This document shows, in pieces, positions 27,101 to 35,708 of a DNA stretch of 54,411 bases. Positions within the stretch are counted from its first letter, which is position 1, and every line of letters begins with the position of its first letter. Source of the stretch: Sphingobacteriales bacterium (GTDB lineage: Bacteria > Bacteroidota > Bacteroidia > Sphingobacteriales > Sphingobacteriaceae); assembly GCA_015655115.1 (NCBI GenBank), contig JAATFQ010000098.1:1-54411 (forward strand), in the 5' to 3' direction. A program made the position numbers and the translations under genes. Below the pieces are notes generated by a model. The model made no database searches, was not told the origin of the DNA, and saw only the letters and a list, made by a program, of their open reading frames with translations.

Positions 27101-28288
27101 CCAGAGGAGATAATATTGTATGTAACAGATAATGGTGCGGGAATTTCTGAGGGCACGGGTGCCAGAATATTTGAAAGGTTTTACCAGGACACAAACCAAA
27201 GCTCAGCTACAGGCTTTGGAATCGGCTTGTTCTTAGTTAAAAAATTCATTGAAAGTCATCATGGTTCAGTTAGTTATAACAGTGTAGTGGGTGCTGGCAC
27301 TGAGTTTAAAGTAACAATCCTCAAAGGTAAAGAGCATTTTAAAGGACACATCATTCATGAACAACACAGCCTCCCTGCATTTGTTCCTGAATTAATTATG
27401 GAGCATGAAAATCCCGGGTTCCATGAGTTGACTGAAGAAGATGAAATCGACAAAAAAAGAGAAACCGCAATTGATCTGGATCCAACGACCGAAAAAAAGG
27501 CTATATTAATTGTTGAAGATAATGCTGACATCAGAAGCTATATTAAACAAATATTCAAATCACAATACCTGATCTATGAAGCCGAAGACGGCATGGAAGG
27601 ATATGAAGTTGCTAAAAAGTACATTCCAGACATGGTGATCACAGATATTATCATGAAAGGATTGAGTGGGATTGATCTGTGCATGAAGCTCAAATCCAAT
27701 CCGGAAACAAGTCATATCCCAGTGATTCTCCTTACTTCAAGTTCATCGTCAGAAATTAAGTTAAAGGGTATTGAACAAGGAGCGGACGATTTTATTACCA
27801 AGCCATTCGACAAGGAAATTTTGATGGCCAGAGTGGCCAACCTGTTAAAAAGCCGCAGCAACCTGCAAAGGTATTTTTTTAATGAAATTACGTTAAAGTC
27901 TGAAGATTTTAAGGTATCTGACGAATACAAGATTTTCCTGGAAAAGTGTATTGCAATAACAGAAAAACACATAGATGACCCCAATTTCAATGTTAAAACC
28001 CTGGCCAGGGAGCTGGCTACATCACCCTCTTTGTTATACAGGAAAGTTAAATCAATTTCCGGCAAAAGCACAAATGAATTTATCAGGTATATCAGATTAA
28101 GAAAAGCTGCACAGCTGCTGGTAAATTCCGACTATAACATTAATCAGACCGCGTTAATTTGCGGGTTCAATGATGTGAGATACTTCAGGGAACAATTCAG
28201 CAAGTTGTTTGGCATAAGACCTTCAGATTATATCAGGAAGTACCGTGGTAATTTATCAAATAAACACCGGGTTATCCGTGAATTCTGA
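24194..28288 (+). CDS. Hybrid two-component system (HTCS) sensor/response regulator
   Basis: The 1364-residue protein contains every HTCS module in one chain. There is a signal peptide (1-20). Periplasmic Reg_prop beta-propeller repeats (about 25-690) recur as WFGTRDGLNRYDGYEF, LWVGTGQGIGIYN and IWIGTDGGGISIWDR. A Y_Y_Y domain (about 695-770) precedes a membrane helix (about 778-800). Then come HisKA with the phospho-acceptor in ISHEFRTPLTL (H837), HATPase (NAFKFTP, DNGAGIS, GFGIGLFLV), a receiver domain with the acceptor in VITDIIM (D1151) and an AraC-type DNA-binding domain (about 1265-1355). HTCS proteins sense oligosaccharides and activate polysaccharide loci. It is convergent with the SusD/SusC genes and shares a bidirectional terminator with them. 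It most likely controls the first SusC/SusD pair. Confidence 0.95.
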   Translation: MLNRYFGALLFSLIFLNQLSAIEYPSIVYLGIEKGLSNNSVRCIYKDRKGFMWFGTRDGLNRYDGYEFKIFRNQLGNTTSLPHNFIYAINEDQEHNLWVGTGQGIGIYNNLTAKFSYAYYINKNSRKKERIKAQVNVIETAANGDVLIGTNGTGLMIHAKNSHAAVQLSIRKDGKDFTAYNVTSIEVDSNQNIWLFIQSIGLCKYDPWSKKLHIINQSIQSAYCLESDNQKNIWLGTTNGLYSYHIPSNTMLPSPNGQPGMLVTEPVLSLCFDQQKKLWIGTKAGGINILNPSTKKVTYLSSGGISNYLASESVPAIYEDKEGLKWIGTSKGGVNIVDSRSATFRTIAHDPLNPASLINNFASSFLEEQNGKIWIGTDGGGISIWDRKKNSFTNLKFQPGNKQSLSNNLVNNIKQDYLGNIWIATFGGGINKYNRTAHTFEHFQCINWLNGFENKNVWQLLEDRDKVLWATTFSGGKLYFLNRQRNRFEVFDQNLKEDLLAIAEDRDKVLWGGDAKSLIKIDRKHKKHRYYEIGKPVRIVYEDQQGNFWVGSEGGGLILFDRKKGRIIRRYSTTNGLCNNSILSITEDRGNLWIGTFSGLAKFNLRKQTFSNFYYDDGLQSDQFLDNAALKLKSGELVFGGLKGFSIFHPDSIKSIKTVPPILITGLRVNNLPVTSAGPYIYKTKGDQIEALKIPFDEAVVAVDFAALEYSAAGKISYAYYMAGWDKGWNYSDKLKTAAYTKLAEGNYVLHIKSTNTAGDWVKNEKMISIRVLPPWYRSWLAYVFYTMAAMGVIFIYFLYQRHQSHLKYQIDLAHIKMKQEQELSENKLSFFTHISHEFRTPLTLIINPVKEFINSNNSHIDSKELIIVYRNARRLLSLVDQLLLFRKSEIDHLKVLKFDLISFCKEIYVCFSQQAKSKNISFNFQSTVNTLDIYADREKMEIVLFNLIANAFKFTPANGSITLRIEEDPEEIILYVTDNGAGISEGTGARIFERFYQDTNQSSATGFGIGLFLVKKFIESHHGSVSYNSVVGAGTEFKVTILKGKEHFKGHIIHEQHSLPAFVPELIMEHENPGFHELTEEDEIDKKRETAIDLDPTTEKKAILIVEDNADIRSYIKQIFKSQYLIYEAEDGMEGYEVAKKYIPDMVITDIIMKGLSGIDLCMKLKSNPETSHIPVILLTSSSSSEIKLKGIEQGADDFITKPFDKEILMARVANLLKSRSNLQRYFFNEITLKSEDFKVSDEYKIFLEKCIAITEKHIDDPNFNVKTLARELATSPSLLYRKVKSISGKSTNEFIRYIRLRKAAQLLVNSDYNINQTALICGFNDVRYFREQFSKLFGIRPSDYIRKYRGNLSNKHRVIREF

Positions 28289-28297
28289 TAACCAATT

Positions 28298-28347
28298 TAA
28301 GCTAAAAAGCCAGTTCAGAAGAGTTTCTGAACTGGCTTTTTAGCTTA
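28298..28347. terminator. Bidirectional intrinsic terminator between HTCS and SusD genes
   Basis: Perfect 23-bp inverted repeat (28298-28320 pairs with 28325-28347) with a GAGT loop. The stem contains AGCCAGTTCAGAA flanked by CTAAAA/TTTTAG runs, so each strand reads GC-rich stem then T-run. It serves both the plus-strand HTCS (ends 28288) and the minus-strand SusD gene (ends 28359). Confidence 0.88.
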
Positions 28348-28358
28348 GTCATACTTCT

Positions 28359-30293
28359 CTACTGGGTTTTATCCTCGTCCGCTACGGCCTCCTCCCATGT
28401 TTCCCATCTTGGTATGGCGGCATTATAACCGGAATATCCTGGGTTTTGATAAAGCTGTGCCCCACCGTTAGACTGAATAGAACCATTAGGGATTGGCCAG
28501 TTGATATTATGCGGAGCCATCGTATAGGAACGGCCTTTCACCGTTACCTTCCCTTTATTGTAAAAGTCGCTGTAATGTTGGATGCGCTGATACCAGTAAC
28601 TGTTTTGAGACAAATTGTCAACAGTATAAGTATTTCCCCATTCATCTGCTTTACCGCTCAGGGCAAGGACATACGAAACACGACTCAGCTCTGTAAATCG
28701 CCATTCTTCCATATTCAATTCACGTGCCCGCTCGTTCATGATATCGCCAATAGTTACAGCAGTGTAGAGCTGTGTACATTTAGCGCGCGTCCTGATGATA
28801 TTAACGTCGGCCGTTGCCCCTCCGATATCGCCCTTGTAAAATTTGGCTTCAGCACGCAATAGATAGGCCTCTGCAAGACGGTAAAAATACCAGTCGCCTG
28901 CACCACCACGGTGATTAATTTCGTTCGGGTTCTGTGACTCTGTCGGATCTTCTACATAGTACTTATATTGAGGCCAATCGAAATAACTGCGGATAGTATC
29001 GGTACATAAAAGAGCACCTGCAGCATTGCGAAGACGAACATTCTGACCAAAAAAGGTACTGCTTGGGTCGTTGTATTTGAGCGATTCCATGGTTACCCAG
29101 TTGCCTGCAGTGGTGCTGTGGCGCAAGTCGCCCTGATCATTCACACCATTTACATACCATAGCGACTTTTGAGCAAAATAAGTAGGACGTATATGGGCTA
29201 TACCGCGGCCCAATGCATGTACATAATCATATTGTGACCGGAAACTGCCATTAGAAGCCAGATAATATCTTACTGCTTGCTTACCATCTGGCGAAGACAG
29301 GCCGATATTGTCCAGGTATGGAAGCCAGTTCCGCATGGAATTCATCTTTATCCCCATATCGGTATTATTGCGGTTAGGTAAAATCAGGATAGCCTCTGTA
29401 TTTGTACCTACGCTCTTGTTTTCGGGACGGTGCAAATCCCAGATCACATTGCGTGTAACAGGCCATGTTGCGGAATAAGGATTGATGAGGTCACCAAAAT
29501 TGTTCATCATCAATGAATAGCCCGAATTGTTGATCAGCAAATCTGCTTGTTCAATAGCCTTGTCGAATTGACCTGTAGCCAGGTAACATTTTATCAGTAG
29601 CTGACGGCATGCACCTTTATTTACCATACCTTTAAGTGTCATGTCCTTTTGATCGGGCACCCATTGCACAGCCTGCTCCATATCTGCTGTTATCTTTTTC
29701 AGGATCGCCTCTCTCTTAGTACTGCGGTAATTTACCTTTGGCGAACTCACAATTTTGGTGATCAATGGCACATCTTTAAACTGAAAACACAATGCCAGAT
29801 AGCGGAAGGAGCGATGAAAAAGTGCTCTTCCCCGGAATTGGTTCCTGGTCGTTTCATCCAGACCATCCACTACGTCGATATATTTAAGGATCGTATTTGC
29901 ATACTTGATTCCGTTATAGGTTTCTCCCCAAAAATAAGTTACTCTTTCGGGCATATCTGTGGGAGTAAGCCGGGTGGCTATATCTGCAAAGATAGCACCG
30001 TCATCGGTCTTGGAAGCGACATCCATTTCTGAAAACATATATTCTGTGCTGATTGGAAGTCCCAGGTCCTGATAAGTTGAATTAGTCCAGTAGGAACGCA
30101 GATGGCGGTCAGCTATTGCCAGTGCAGCATCTAATCCACCTCTGGTAGTAAATGTTTCTTCCGGATTGAAGAACGATAAAGGTTCTGGCTGCAAAAACTC
30201 TTTCTTACAACCCGAAAAAGTTGTTACAAATCCTGCAAATATCAGTAGCGCTATCGATAGGTTATTGTTGATTATATTATGAATCTGTTTCAT
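28359..30293 (-). CDS. SusD/RagB-family glycan-binding lipoprotein (first pair)
   Basis: The 644-residue outer-membrane lipoprotein has the signal ending FSGCKKEFLQPEP, the usual SusD start. About 30-260 is the TPR-containing SusD-like N-domain (FRGRALFHRSFRYLALCFQF, VNKGACRQLLIKCYLATGQF). About 300-640 is the RagB/SusD C-domain with GGAGDWYFYRLAEAYLLRAE and AREL-NMEEWRFTELSR-type motifs, where loops bind the glycan. It is somewhat longer than average. The gene is 12 bases behind its susC partner. The product should cap the SusC barrel and feed oligosaccharides into it. Confidence 0.94.
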   Translation of the reverse strand: MKQIHNIINNNLSIALLIFAGFVTTFSGCKKEFLQPEPLSFFNPEETFTTRGGLDAALAIADRHLRSYWTNSTYQDLGLPISTEYMFSEMDVASKTDDGAIFADIATRLTPTDMPERVTYFWGETYNGIKYANTILKYIDVVDGLDETTRNQFRGRALFHRSFRYLALCFQFKDVPLITKIVSSPKVNYRSTKREAILKKITADMEQAVQWVPDQKDMTLKGMVNKGACRQLLIKCYLATGQFDKAIEQADLLINNSGYSLMMNNFGDLINPYSATWPVTRNVIWDLHRPENKSVGTNTEAILILPNRNNTDMGIKMNSMRNWLPYLDNIGLSSPDGKQAVRYYLASNGSFRSQYDYVHALGRGIAHIRPTYFAQKSLWYVNGVNDQGDLRHSTTAGNWVTMESLKYNDPSSTFFGQNVRLRNAAGALLCTDTIRSYFDWPQYKYYVEDPTESQNPNEINHRGGAGDWYFYRLAEAYLLRAEAKFYKGDIGGATADVNIIRTRAKCTQLYTAVTIGDIMNERARELNMEEWRFTELSRVSYVLALSGKADEWGNTYTVDNLSQNSYWYQRIQHYSDFYNKGKVTVKGRSYTMAPHNINWPIPNGSIQSNGGAQLYQNPGYSGYNAAIPRWETWEEAVADEDKTQ

Positions 30294-30305
30294 CGCTCTA
30301 TTGCT

Positions 30306-33300
30306 TTAAAAATTTACGTTAAATCCGAATGTGAATATTCTTGGTGCTAAGCCGCCTGTTTCTATATCCCAGTAATTCCAGTTTTTATCTTTGGTCCACA
30401 CGGCCACATTACGAACAGAACCGTATACTTTAAATTTTTCCACACCGAGTTTTGTAATCAGTTGCTTAGGCAGTGTGTATCCTAAGGTTACATTTTCCAG
30501 CCGTATAAAAGACCGGTTATAAAGCCGTGCCGGAGCAGATACCCCTGCAGGTCCTCTGGCATCTAAACGGGCAAACTGATTAGTTGGGTTTTCAGGCGTC
30601 CAATATTCTTTGTCCCATGTATTGGCGAGATTGGTTACTTGCGAGCTCCCGTTATCCTGGTTTAAGTAAGCACCACTGAGACTTTTATGGCCCCAATAGG
30701 AATACATATTGAATGAGAAGTTCAGGTTTTTATAGGTGAAATCGTTACGTAAAGACCACATAACAGGAGGGTTTGTCTGCCCTAAAAATTCTTTGTCTTT
30801 ATCGTCATATACAGGAGTTGTGCTGCCATCAGCATTCACTTTATCATTGGCAGTATAGTTATTCGCTACTTTTGGGTCGCCCGGGCGCTGACCATACTTT
30901 AGCGCTTCTGCTGCCTCATCTGACTGCCAGATGCCCGTTACGCGGTAGTCCCAGATGCTGCCAATAGGTTGTCCGATAAACCACTTGTTTCCAAGATCGT
31001 CCCTTTCTTTTGTTCCGGTAACATTTCCCTGCGCATCCACTACATTGTCATATATATAGTATAGATGCTTTATGGTATTTTTATACTTAGAAATATTGAA
31101 AGTAGTATTCCAGCTAAAAGCATTGGTTTTGATATTCTGAGAGCTAATAGAGAGTTCAAAACCTCTATTCTCTACTTTACCGAGATTCGTATTTATAGAA
31201 GGAAAGCCTGTGAAGTCTGGCAGTGACCTGGTCATAATCATGTCCACTGTTGGCGTGATATAATAATCCAGTGATCCTGTGATGCGGTTATCAAGGAAAC
31301 CGAAATCCAGGCCAACATTGAAAGCCTCTGTTTTTTCCCAGCTAAGGCTCGGGTTTGCCAAACGATCCATCAGTAAATACCGGTATTGTATCAGATTACC
31401 GCTATTATCAATGTAGCCCATGGTTGCCCCGGCACCGAGACCAAGATTTGCCAGTGCAAGATAAGGATCAGACAGCGAGCGGTTACCATTTTGTCCCCAT
31501 GAAACTCTTAGTTTACCATTACTCATCGCCTTCCACTTAAAAAAGCTTTCATTGGTAAATGTCCAGGCAAAAGCAGTTGAGAAAAAGTTTGCCCGTGGAT
31601 TGGACGATCCAAACGCCGAGTATCCATCACGGCGGACCGACGTAGTGACCATGTAGCGGTCGTTATAAGAATAGAACACACGGGCCAGCAAACCGTCAGC
31701 CGTTTCTTTAACATCATCAGAATTGAAAGTACTCAGTGCCTTATCACCGAAAAGTGTTTCATGGTACCCCAGTGCATCGCTGGGTTTGATATTCCGGGCT
31801 TCAATTCTGTCCTGCCAGGATTGTCTTTCCTCTGCTTCCTGAACAAGGGTAACGTTGATACGATGCTTTTTAGCAAATTCATGCTCCCAGCTAAGTGTAT
31901 TATTCAGAGACCAGTCAAAGCGTTTCGTTTGTTCCCTGTTGACCAATCCATTAGTTCCCTTCCAGTCGGGATGGCTGGCCGACTCCCAGTAACGGTCGTG
32001 GAAAAACTGATATCGTGGTGATGCATTGAATGAATATTTGATATTGAATGGTAATTTCACCTTAGCTGTTAGAATGGTATTCAGCACGGTATAGCCCTTG
32101 TCCAGATCCATATAATTACGGTTGAAATCATAGTTGTAGCCGTAATTATTAACCATATTGTCTCCCATAGGGTGAACCAATAGATTTCCACTTGCATCAG
32201 TATAACTTGCGAAAGGAGCGTTTGATAATATTTGCTTGCTCCAATCTACTGTAAGATCACCGTCCGAGCGGTCCTGGAAATTCACATTAGCGCCAAGTTC
32301 CAGCCAATTATTGATTTTACCTTCGACTTTTATGTTGGCACGGATTGCTTTATATTCATTTCCTTTGGCAACACCTTCGTTAGACAGATAGCCGAGTGAC
32401 ATATAATAGTTCATCTGGTCGCTTGCACCAGATGCGCTGATGTTGTAATCCTGGTTGGTACCCGTCCTGAAAGAATGATCATACCAGTCGAAAGTCTGGC
32501 CACCAAGAAAATTGGTTAGTGCAGTACCCTGCATCAGCAATCGTTTTGCCCAGATCTCATTGTCGGAAGTGACGCCTGTGTTTGTCGTATAGCCCTGCCA
32601 TTGACTGAGAGTAACTCCATACTTCGCCAGATTTGATGCTGTAGGTGATTCAAAATATCCAGGCTGGGTTTTATAAGTTGACTGATAGGCTTCGTACTTA
32701 CCTGTTGTGGCATTCACTCCATATGTAGGGGCAGTATACCAGTCTTGCCGATATTGCATGTAACCATCAGCGTCAAAAACTTTACGGTTCGAAGCCATGG
32801 TGGCAATACCGAGATTTGAAGTGAAATTGATCTTTGGCTTACCTGCCTTCCCTCTTTTGGTGGTAATGATCAATACCCCATTGGCAGATTTGGCCCCATA
32901 AACGGAAGCTGCTGAAGCATCTTTCAACACATCTATCTGTTCAATATCATCGGGATTGATCTCCGATAATTCCCCATAAAAAATCGTTCCATCGAGAATG
33001 AGCAGCGGATCATTATGTCCTCCGGCACTATAGACTGAACGTTGCCCGCGGATTTGTATGGAGCCACCACCCTTGGCTGATGCATCAAGGCCCACACTCA
33101 ACCCGGGTGTTCCACGCAGGATATCCTGCACCGTATTTGGATTCTGGTCAGAGATTTTGTCGGGACGGATTTGCGTAATTGCACCAGTCAGGTCTTTCTT
33201 CCGCATTGTACCGTACCCAATGCCCACAACCGCCACTTCATCAAGTGTCCGCTCATTTGGAATAAGTTTAATCTGAAAGGTATTTGTCGCCCCTACATTA

Positions 33301-33593
33301 ATAACCTGAGAGTCATAACCGATATAGGAAACTACCAGTACCGATTTTGGCGACAGCTGCAATCTGAATGCGCCCTTTGCGTCGGTAGTTACACCGCCCG
33401 GGCCGTTCTGAACCTTTATTGAAACTCCGATGAGTGCTTCGCCGGTTTTTGCATCGGTTACCTGCCCGGTTATGGTCTTATTTTGTGCAAGTGCTATGCC
33501 TGGTGCTGCAATTGATACTGCAAACAAGAAAAAAAGACTGGCATATATAACTCTGGACTTGCTTAAGCTGAGGAATAAGAAATAATTTATCAT
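30306..33593 (-). CDS. SusC/RagA-family TonB-linked outer-membrane transporter (first pair)
   Basis: The 1095-residue product has a long signal peptide (cleavage near ALAQNK), a carboxypeptidase-regulatory-like domain (about 40-120, GQVTDAKTGEALIGVSIKV), a variant of the SusC TonB-box region (DEVAVVGIGYGTMRKKDLTG) and a plug (TPGLSVGL, IQIRGQRSV, DDIEQIDVLKDASAASVYG, ANGVLIITTKRG). The barrel ends APRIFTFGFNVNF. It imports oligosaccharides released at the surface, using TonB energy. It stands first in the susC-susD pair. The upstream 690 bases contain a regulatory-looking element shared with the second susC and a broken gene remnant. Confidence 0.95.
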   Translation of the reverse strand: MINYFLFLSLSKSRVIYASLFFLFAVSIAAPGIALAQNKTITGQVTDAKTGEALIGVSIKVQNGPGGVTTDAKGAFRLQLSPKSVLVVSYIGYDSQVINVGATNTFQIKLIPNERTLDEVAVVGIGYGTMRKKDLTGAITQIRPDKISDQNPNTVQDILRGTPGLSVGLDASAKGGGSIQIRGQRSVYSAGGHNDPLLILDGTIFYGELSEINPDDIEQIDVLKDASAASVYGAKSANGVLIITTKRGKAGKPKINFTSNLGIATMASNRKVFDADGYMQYRQDWYTAPTYGVNATTGKYEAYQSTYKTQPGYFESPTASNLAKYGVTLSQWQGYTTNTGVTSDNEIWAKRLLMQGTALTNFLGGQTFDWYDHSFRTGTNQDYNISASGASDQMNYYMSLGYLSNEGVAKGNEYKAIRANIKVEGKINNWLELGANVNFQDRSDGDLTVDWSKQILSNAPFASYTDASGNLLVHPMGDNMVNNYGYNYDFNRNYMDLDKGYTVLNTILTAKVKLPFNIKYSFNASPRYQFFHDRYWESASHPDWKGTNGLVNREQTKRFDWSLNNTLSWEHEFAKKHRINVTLVQEAEERQSWQDRIEARNIKPSDALGYHETLFGDKALSTFNSDDVKETADGLLARVFYSYNDRYMVTTSVRRDGYSAFGSSNPRANFFSTAFAWTFTNESFFKWKAMSNGKLRVSWGQNGNRSLSDPYLALANLGLGAGATMGYIDNSGNLIQYRYLLMDRLANPSLSWEKTEAFNVGLDFGFLDNRITGSLDYYITPTVDMIMTRSLPDFTGFPSINTNLGKVENRGFELSISSQNIKTNAFSWNTTFNISKYKNTIKHLYYIYDNVVDAQGNVTGTKERDDLGNKWFIGQPIGSIWDYRVTGIWQSDEAAEALKYGQRPGDPKVANNYTANDKVNADGSTTPVYDDKDKEFLGQTNPPVMWSLRNDFTYKNLNFSFNMYSYWGHKSLSGAYLNQDNGSSQVTNLANTWDKEYWTPENPTNQFARLDARGPAGVSAPARLYNRSFIRLENVTLGYTLPKQLITKLGVEKFKVYGSVRNVAVWTKDKNWNYWDIETGGLAPRIFTFGFNVNF

Positions 33594-33891
33594 AAAATAA
33601 ATAAATTTATCTGTTTTTTAAGTAATTAATTTTTCAATATTGTCTAATTATATTTATAGAGAAATAGTATATTATTACTGAGCTGACGGACTTGTATTAA
33701 AGCCAGTACTTCAGTAAATATTATTTTCAGTGATGATGAAGCTGTAAAAAGCATCATGCCGGCCCTTAATCATAGACAATAGATTAAGGATGGGTAATTG
33801 AGCTTGCCCTAGGGGTCGTCTCCGATAAACTTAAGTCTCATGTGGTTGAATTATATTTGGTAGTCCAAAGAAAACCGATATTTTTCTTCCG

Positions 33892-33926
33892 TATAAGGGA
33901 CATTTCTGTTTAAAATAGGGGGCAAA
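33892..33926 (-). promoter_or_regulatory. Element upstream of the first susC, shared with the second susC
   Basis: Read on the minus strand, TTTGCCCC is followed 17 bases later by GTCCCTTATA. The second susC has TTTGCCCC, 18 bases, then GTCTCTTTATA at 40393-40429. The pairing of two half-motifs at similar spacing before both transporters suggests an HTCS or promoter site. Here it is about 300 bases before the start codon. The gap 33594-33891 shows no gene and no other clear signal. Confidence 0.4.
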
Positions 33927-34019
33927 CTATAAGAGAGGAAATCCATATGCCATTGCAATGGGGAATATGCAAAGGTTGTAAATGCAGAAAGCATCCCAAA
34001 CGGAATGCTCTCACTTAAT

Positions 34020-34222
34020 TTAATATACAATAACAGGTATAATGCGAAATCTAGTGAGAAGGAGTTTTTTCTCTCCCAACATAATTTCTACAATACGCTC
34101 GTTGTCAATGATCATTTTTCCATGGCGGTCTTAATTACAGGATCCTGCTCTTGTGCAAAAACATTTACTGCTGGAAACAGTATAGCCAATAGCATCAGCG
34201 AATAGAAAAGTTTTTTAGGCAT
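34020..34222 (-). pseudogene. Remnant of a small exported protein, frameshifted
   Basis: From an ATG at 34222 a 36-residue frame encodes a good signal peptide (MPKKLFYSLMLLAILFPAVN, then VFAQEQDP) and stops at a TGA (34112-34114). One base inserted in the A-run just before the stop would join it to a frame that continues to 34020 (MIIDNERIVEIMLGEKK). The joined text loosely resembles the start of exported cupin-like proteins, but it is too short to be sure. It lies between the glycoside hydrolase and the first susC and looks like a decayed gene of this locus. Confidence 0.35.
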
Positions 34223-34280
34223 ATTATTTTATGGTTTAATTATTCTGCTTGATAAAAAGCAGGATTAAAAATTTACAGGT

Positions 34281-35699
34281 TTATTGTCCCTTTTTCCTGG
34301 CATCGAAGAAGTCTATAAGCACATACGCCTTCTCATTCAGGTCATTCATCTTTTGCGTTAAGCCTTTATAAAGCTGATAGTTATTATTGAGGATCCCCTT
34401 ATTGGCATCTGCATTTGATGGATCTACATTTTTATTCGTAGGGTCATTATCCTGGTATTTAAACCAATGCCAGCCGACACAATCACCAGATTCCATTAAA
34501 CCGAGTGTAAAATTCTGATAGAATAAGCCGCGTTCCTGCTGTGTTTTAACTACCCAGCCGGCACCAGAAAAATTGGCCATACCGGAATCTTCAGCTTTGG
34601 TGTACCATTCAGAAATAATAAATGGTTTGCCAGACCAGCTGGCCCAATTTCGCATGTGCTGGGCCTGGGGTGTCCATTGGTCATAATAATTTACAGACAC
34701 TGCATCGAGGTATTTTCCTGCCGCCTGAAACACTTCTGGTACATTTTTCTCATAGGCATTAAACCTGCAGCCGATATACATATGGTGAGGATCGTACTTT
34801 CTGATTGCTTTAGAGACGATAGAAAAATAACGTTCTGCTACGAAGCCCAGGAACATATTCCTTTCCTTATCAGTAATATCAGCAACACTTAGCTTTCTCT
34901 CCTTCAGCCAATTTCTCGCAGCCTGACAACCTGCATCTGCAGTATCCTTTTTAGACAAGTAATTGTCGAGCGTCTTTTTATAAAAAGGCATCTCATTATC
35001 TGAAAAGTAGGCATACAGGTTTTTATCATCCTTGTTCACTGAGATCTGCTGTGCATAGGTATCACAGTAACTTTCGAAACCGGGATCAAAAACAAAAATC
35101 GTATTATCGGGATAGCCAAGGTGTCCGGACTGCTGATAAGCACCTTTCTGTCGTCCATAACTTCCCATAAAGTCTAACATGACCGTATAAGCCAATGGCC
35201 TTTCCGTATTGCGCAGGTATTTATAGGAAGACCAGGCGCCTGTGCCATTAAATCCCAACTTAAACAGCATGTCTGTAGTCATTGAGGCCCAATCTTCTTC
35301 ATTACTGAATTGTTTATTAAAGGCGGCCTTATTCCTTTCGGACTCACCCGGTTTAATATCATTTACCCCCTTATGGATAAACAAATATCCTTCCGGATCA
35401 ACCGACCACCACCTGCCATCTATCTTCTTGAGATAGAAAAAGCCGGTGGCAGAAGTCTTTTTATCTAATCGCCCTCCATATTTACTCAGCTTCAATTCTT
35501 TTTCCGCATTAAAACCTGCCAGCGTTGCTATGGTACGGGTAGGATATACTTTCCACTCACCGAATGCAGGCTTTAAACCTGTGCCCTGGTTCGAAATCTT
35601 AGCACTCACCTTTAAGGTATATTCATCAGGTATTTGTGCATATAAAGTATTGACGAAGGTGACAAGGCATAGGAAAAATAGTTGTTTAATGAGCTGCAT
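34281..35699 (-). CDS. Clan GH-A glycoside hydrolase, agarase-like
   Basis: The 472-residue protein has a signal peptide (cleaved near TLYAQ) and resembles agarase-like members of clan GH-A, possibly GH50-related. Near the front is GRWWSVDPEGYLFIHKGVND. Further on are the probable acid/base glutamate in YFSDNEMPF (about E236) and the probable nucleophile in PFIISEWYTKAEDSG (about E364), with aromatic substrate-groove residues in VGWHWFKYQDNDP. It would cut galactan-like or related polysaccharide outside the cytoplasm. It follows the second susD by 9 bases, so it belongs to that operon. The exact substrate cannot be read from sequence, and no sulfatase or second hydrolase is nearby. Confidence 0.72.
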   Translation of the reverse strand: MQLIKQLFFLCLVTFVNTLYAQIPDEYTLKVSAKISNQGTGLKPAFGEWKVYPTRTIATLAGFNAEKELKLSKYGGRLDKKTSATGFFYLKKIDGRWWSVDPEGYLFIHKGVNDIKPGESERNKAAFNKQFSNEEDWASMTTDMLFKLGFNGTGAWSSYKYLRNTERPLAYTVMLDFMGSYGRQKGAYQQSGHLGYPDNTIFVFDPGFESYCDTYAQQISVNKDDKNLYAYFSDNEMPFYKKTLDNYLSKKDTADAGCQAARNWLKERKLSVADITDKERNMFLGFVAERYFSIVSKAIRKYDPHHMYIGCRFNAYEKNVPEVFQAAGKYLDAVSVNYYDQWTPQAQHMRNWASWSGKPFIISEWYTKAEDSGMANFSGAGWVVKTQQERGLFYQNFTLGLMESGDCVGWHWFKYQDNDPTNKNVDPSNADANKGILNNNYQLYKGLTQKMNDLNEKAYVLIDFFDARKKGQ

Positions 35700-35708
35700 A
35701 AACTGGAT

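Noticed and set aside
28446..28862. A 138-codon plus-strand open frame inside the SusD gene
   Set aside because: It lies wholly opposite a clear SusD sequence and has no domain or start context.
34244..34261. Small CTGCTT/AAGCAG hairpin behind the glycoside hydrolase as a terminator
   Set aside because: Only six base pairs and no good T-run on the minus strand; too weak to call.
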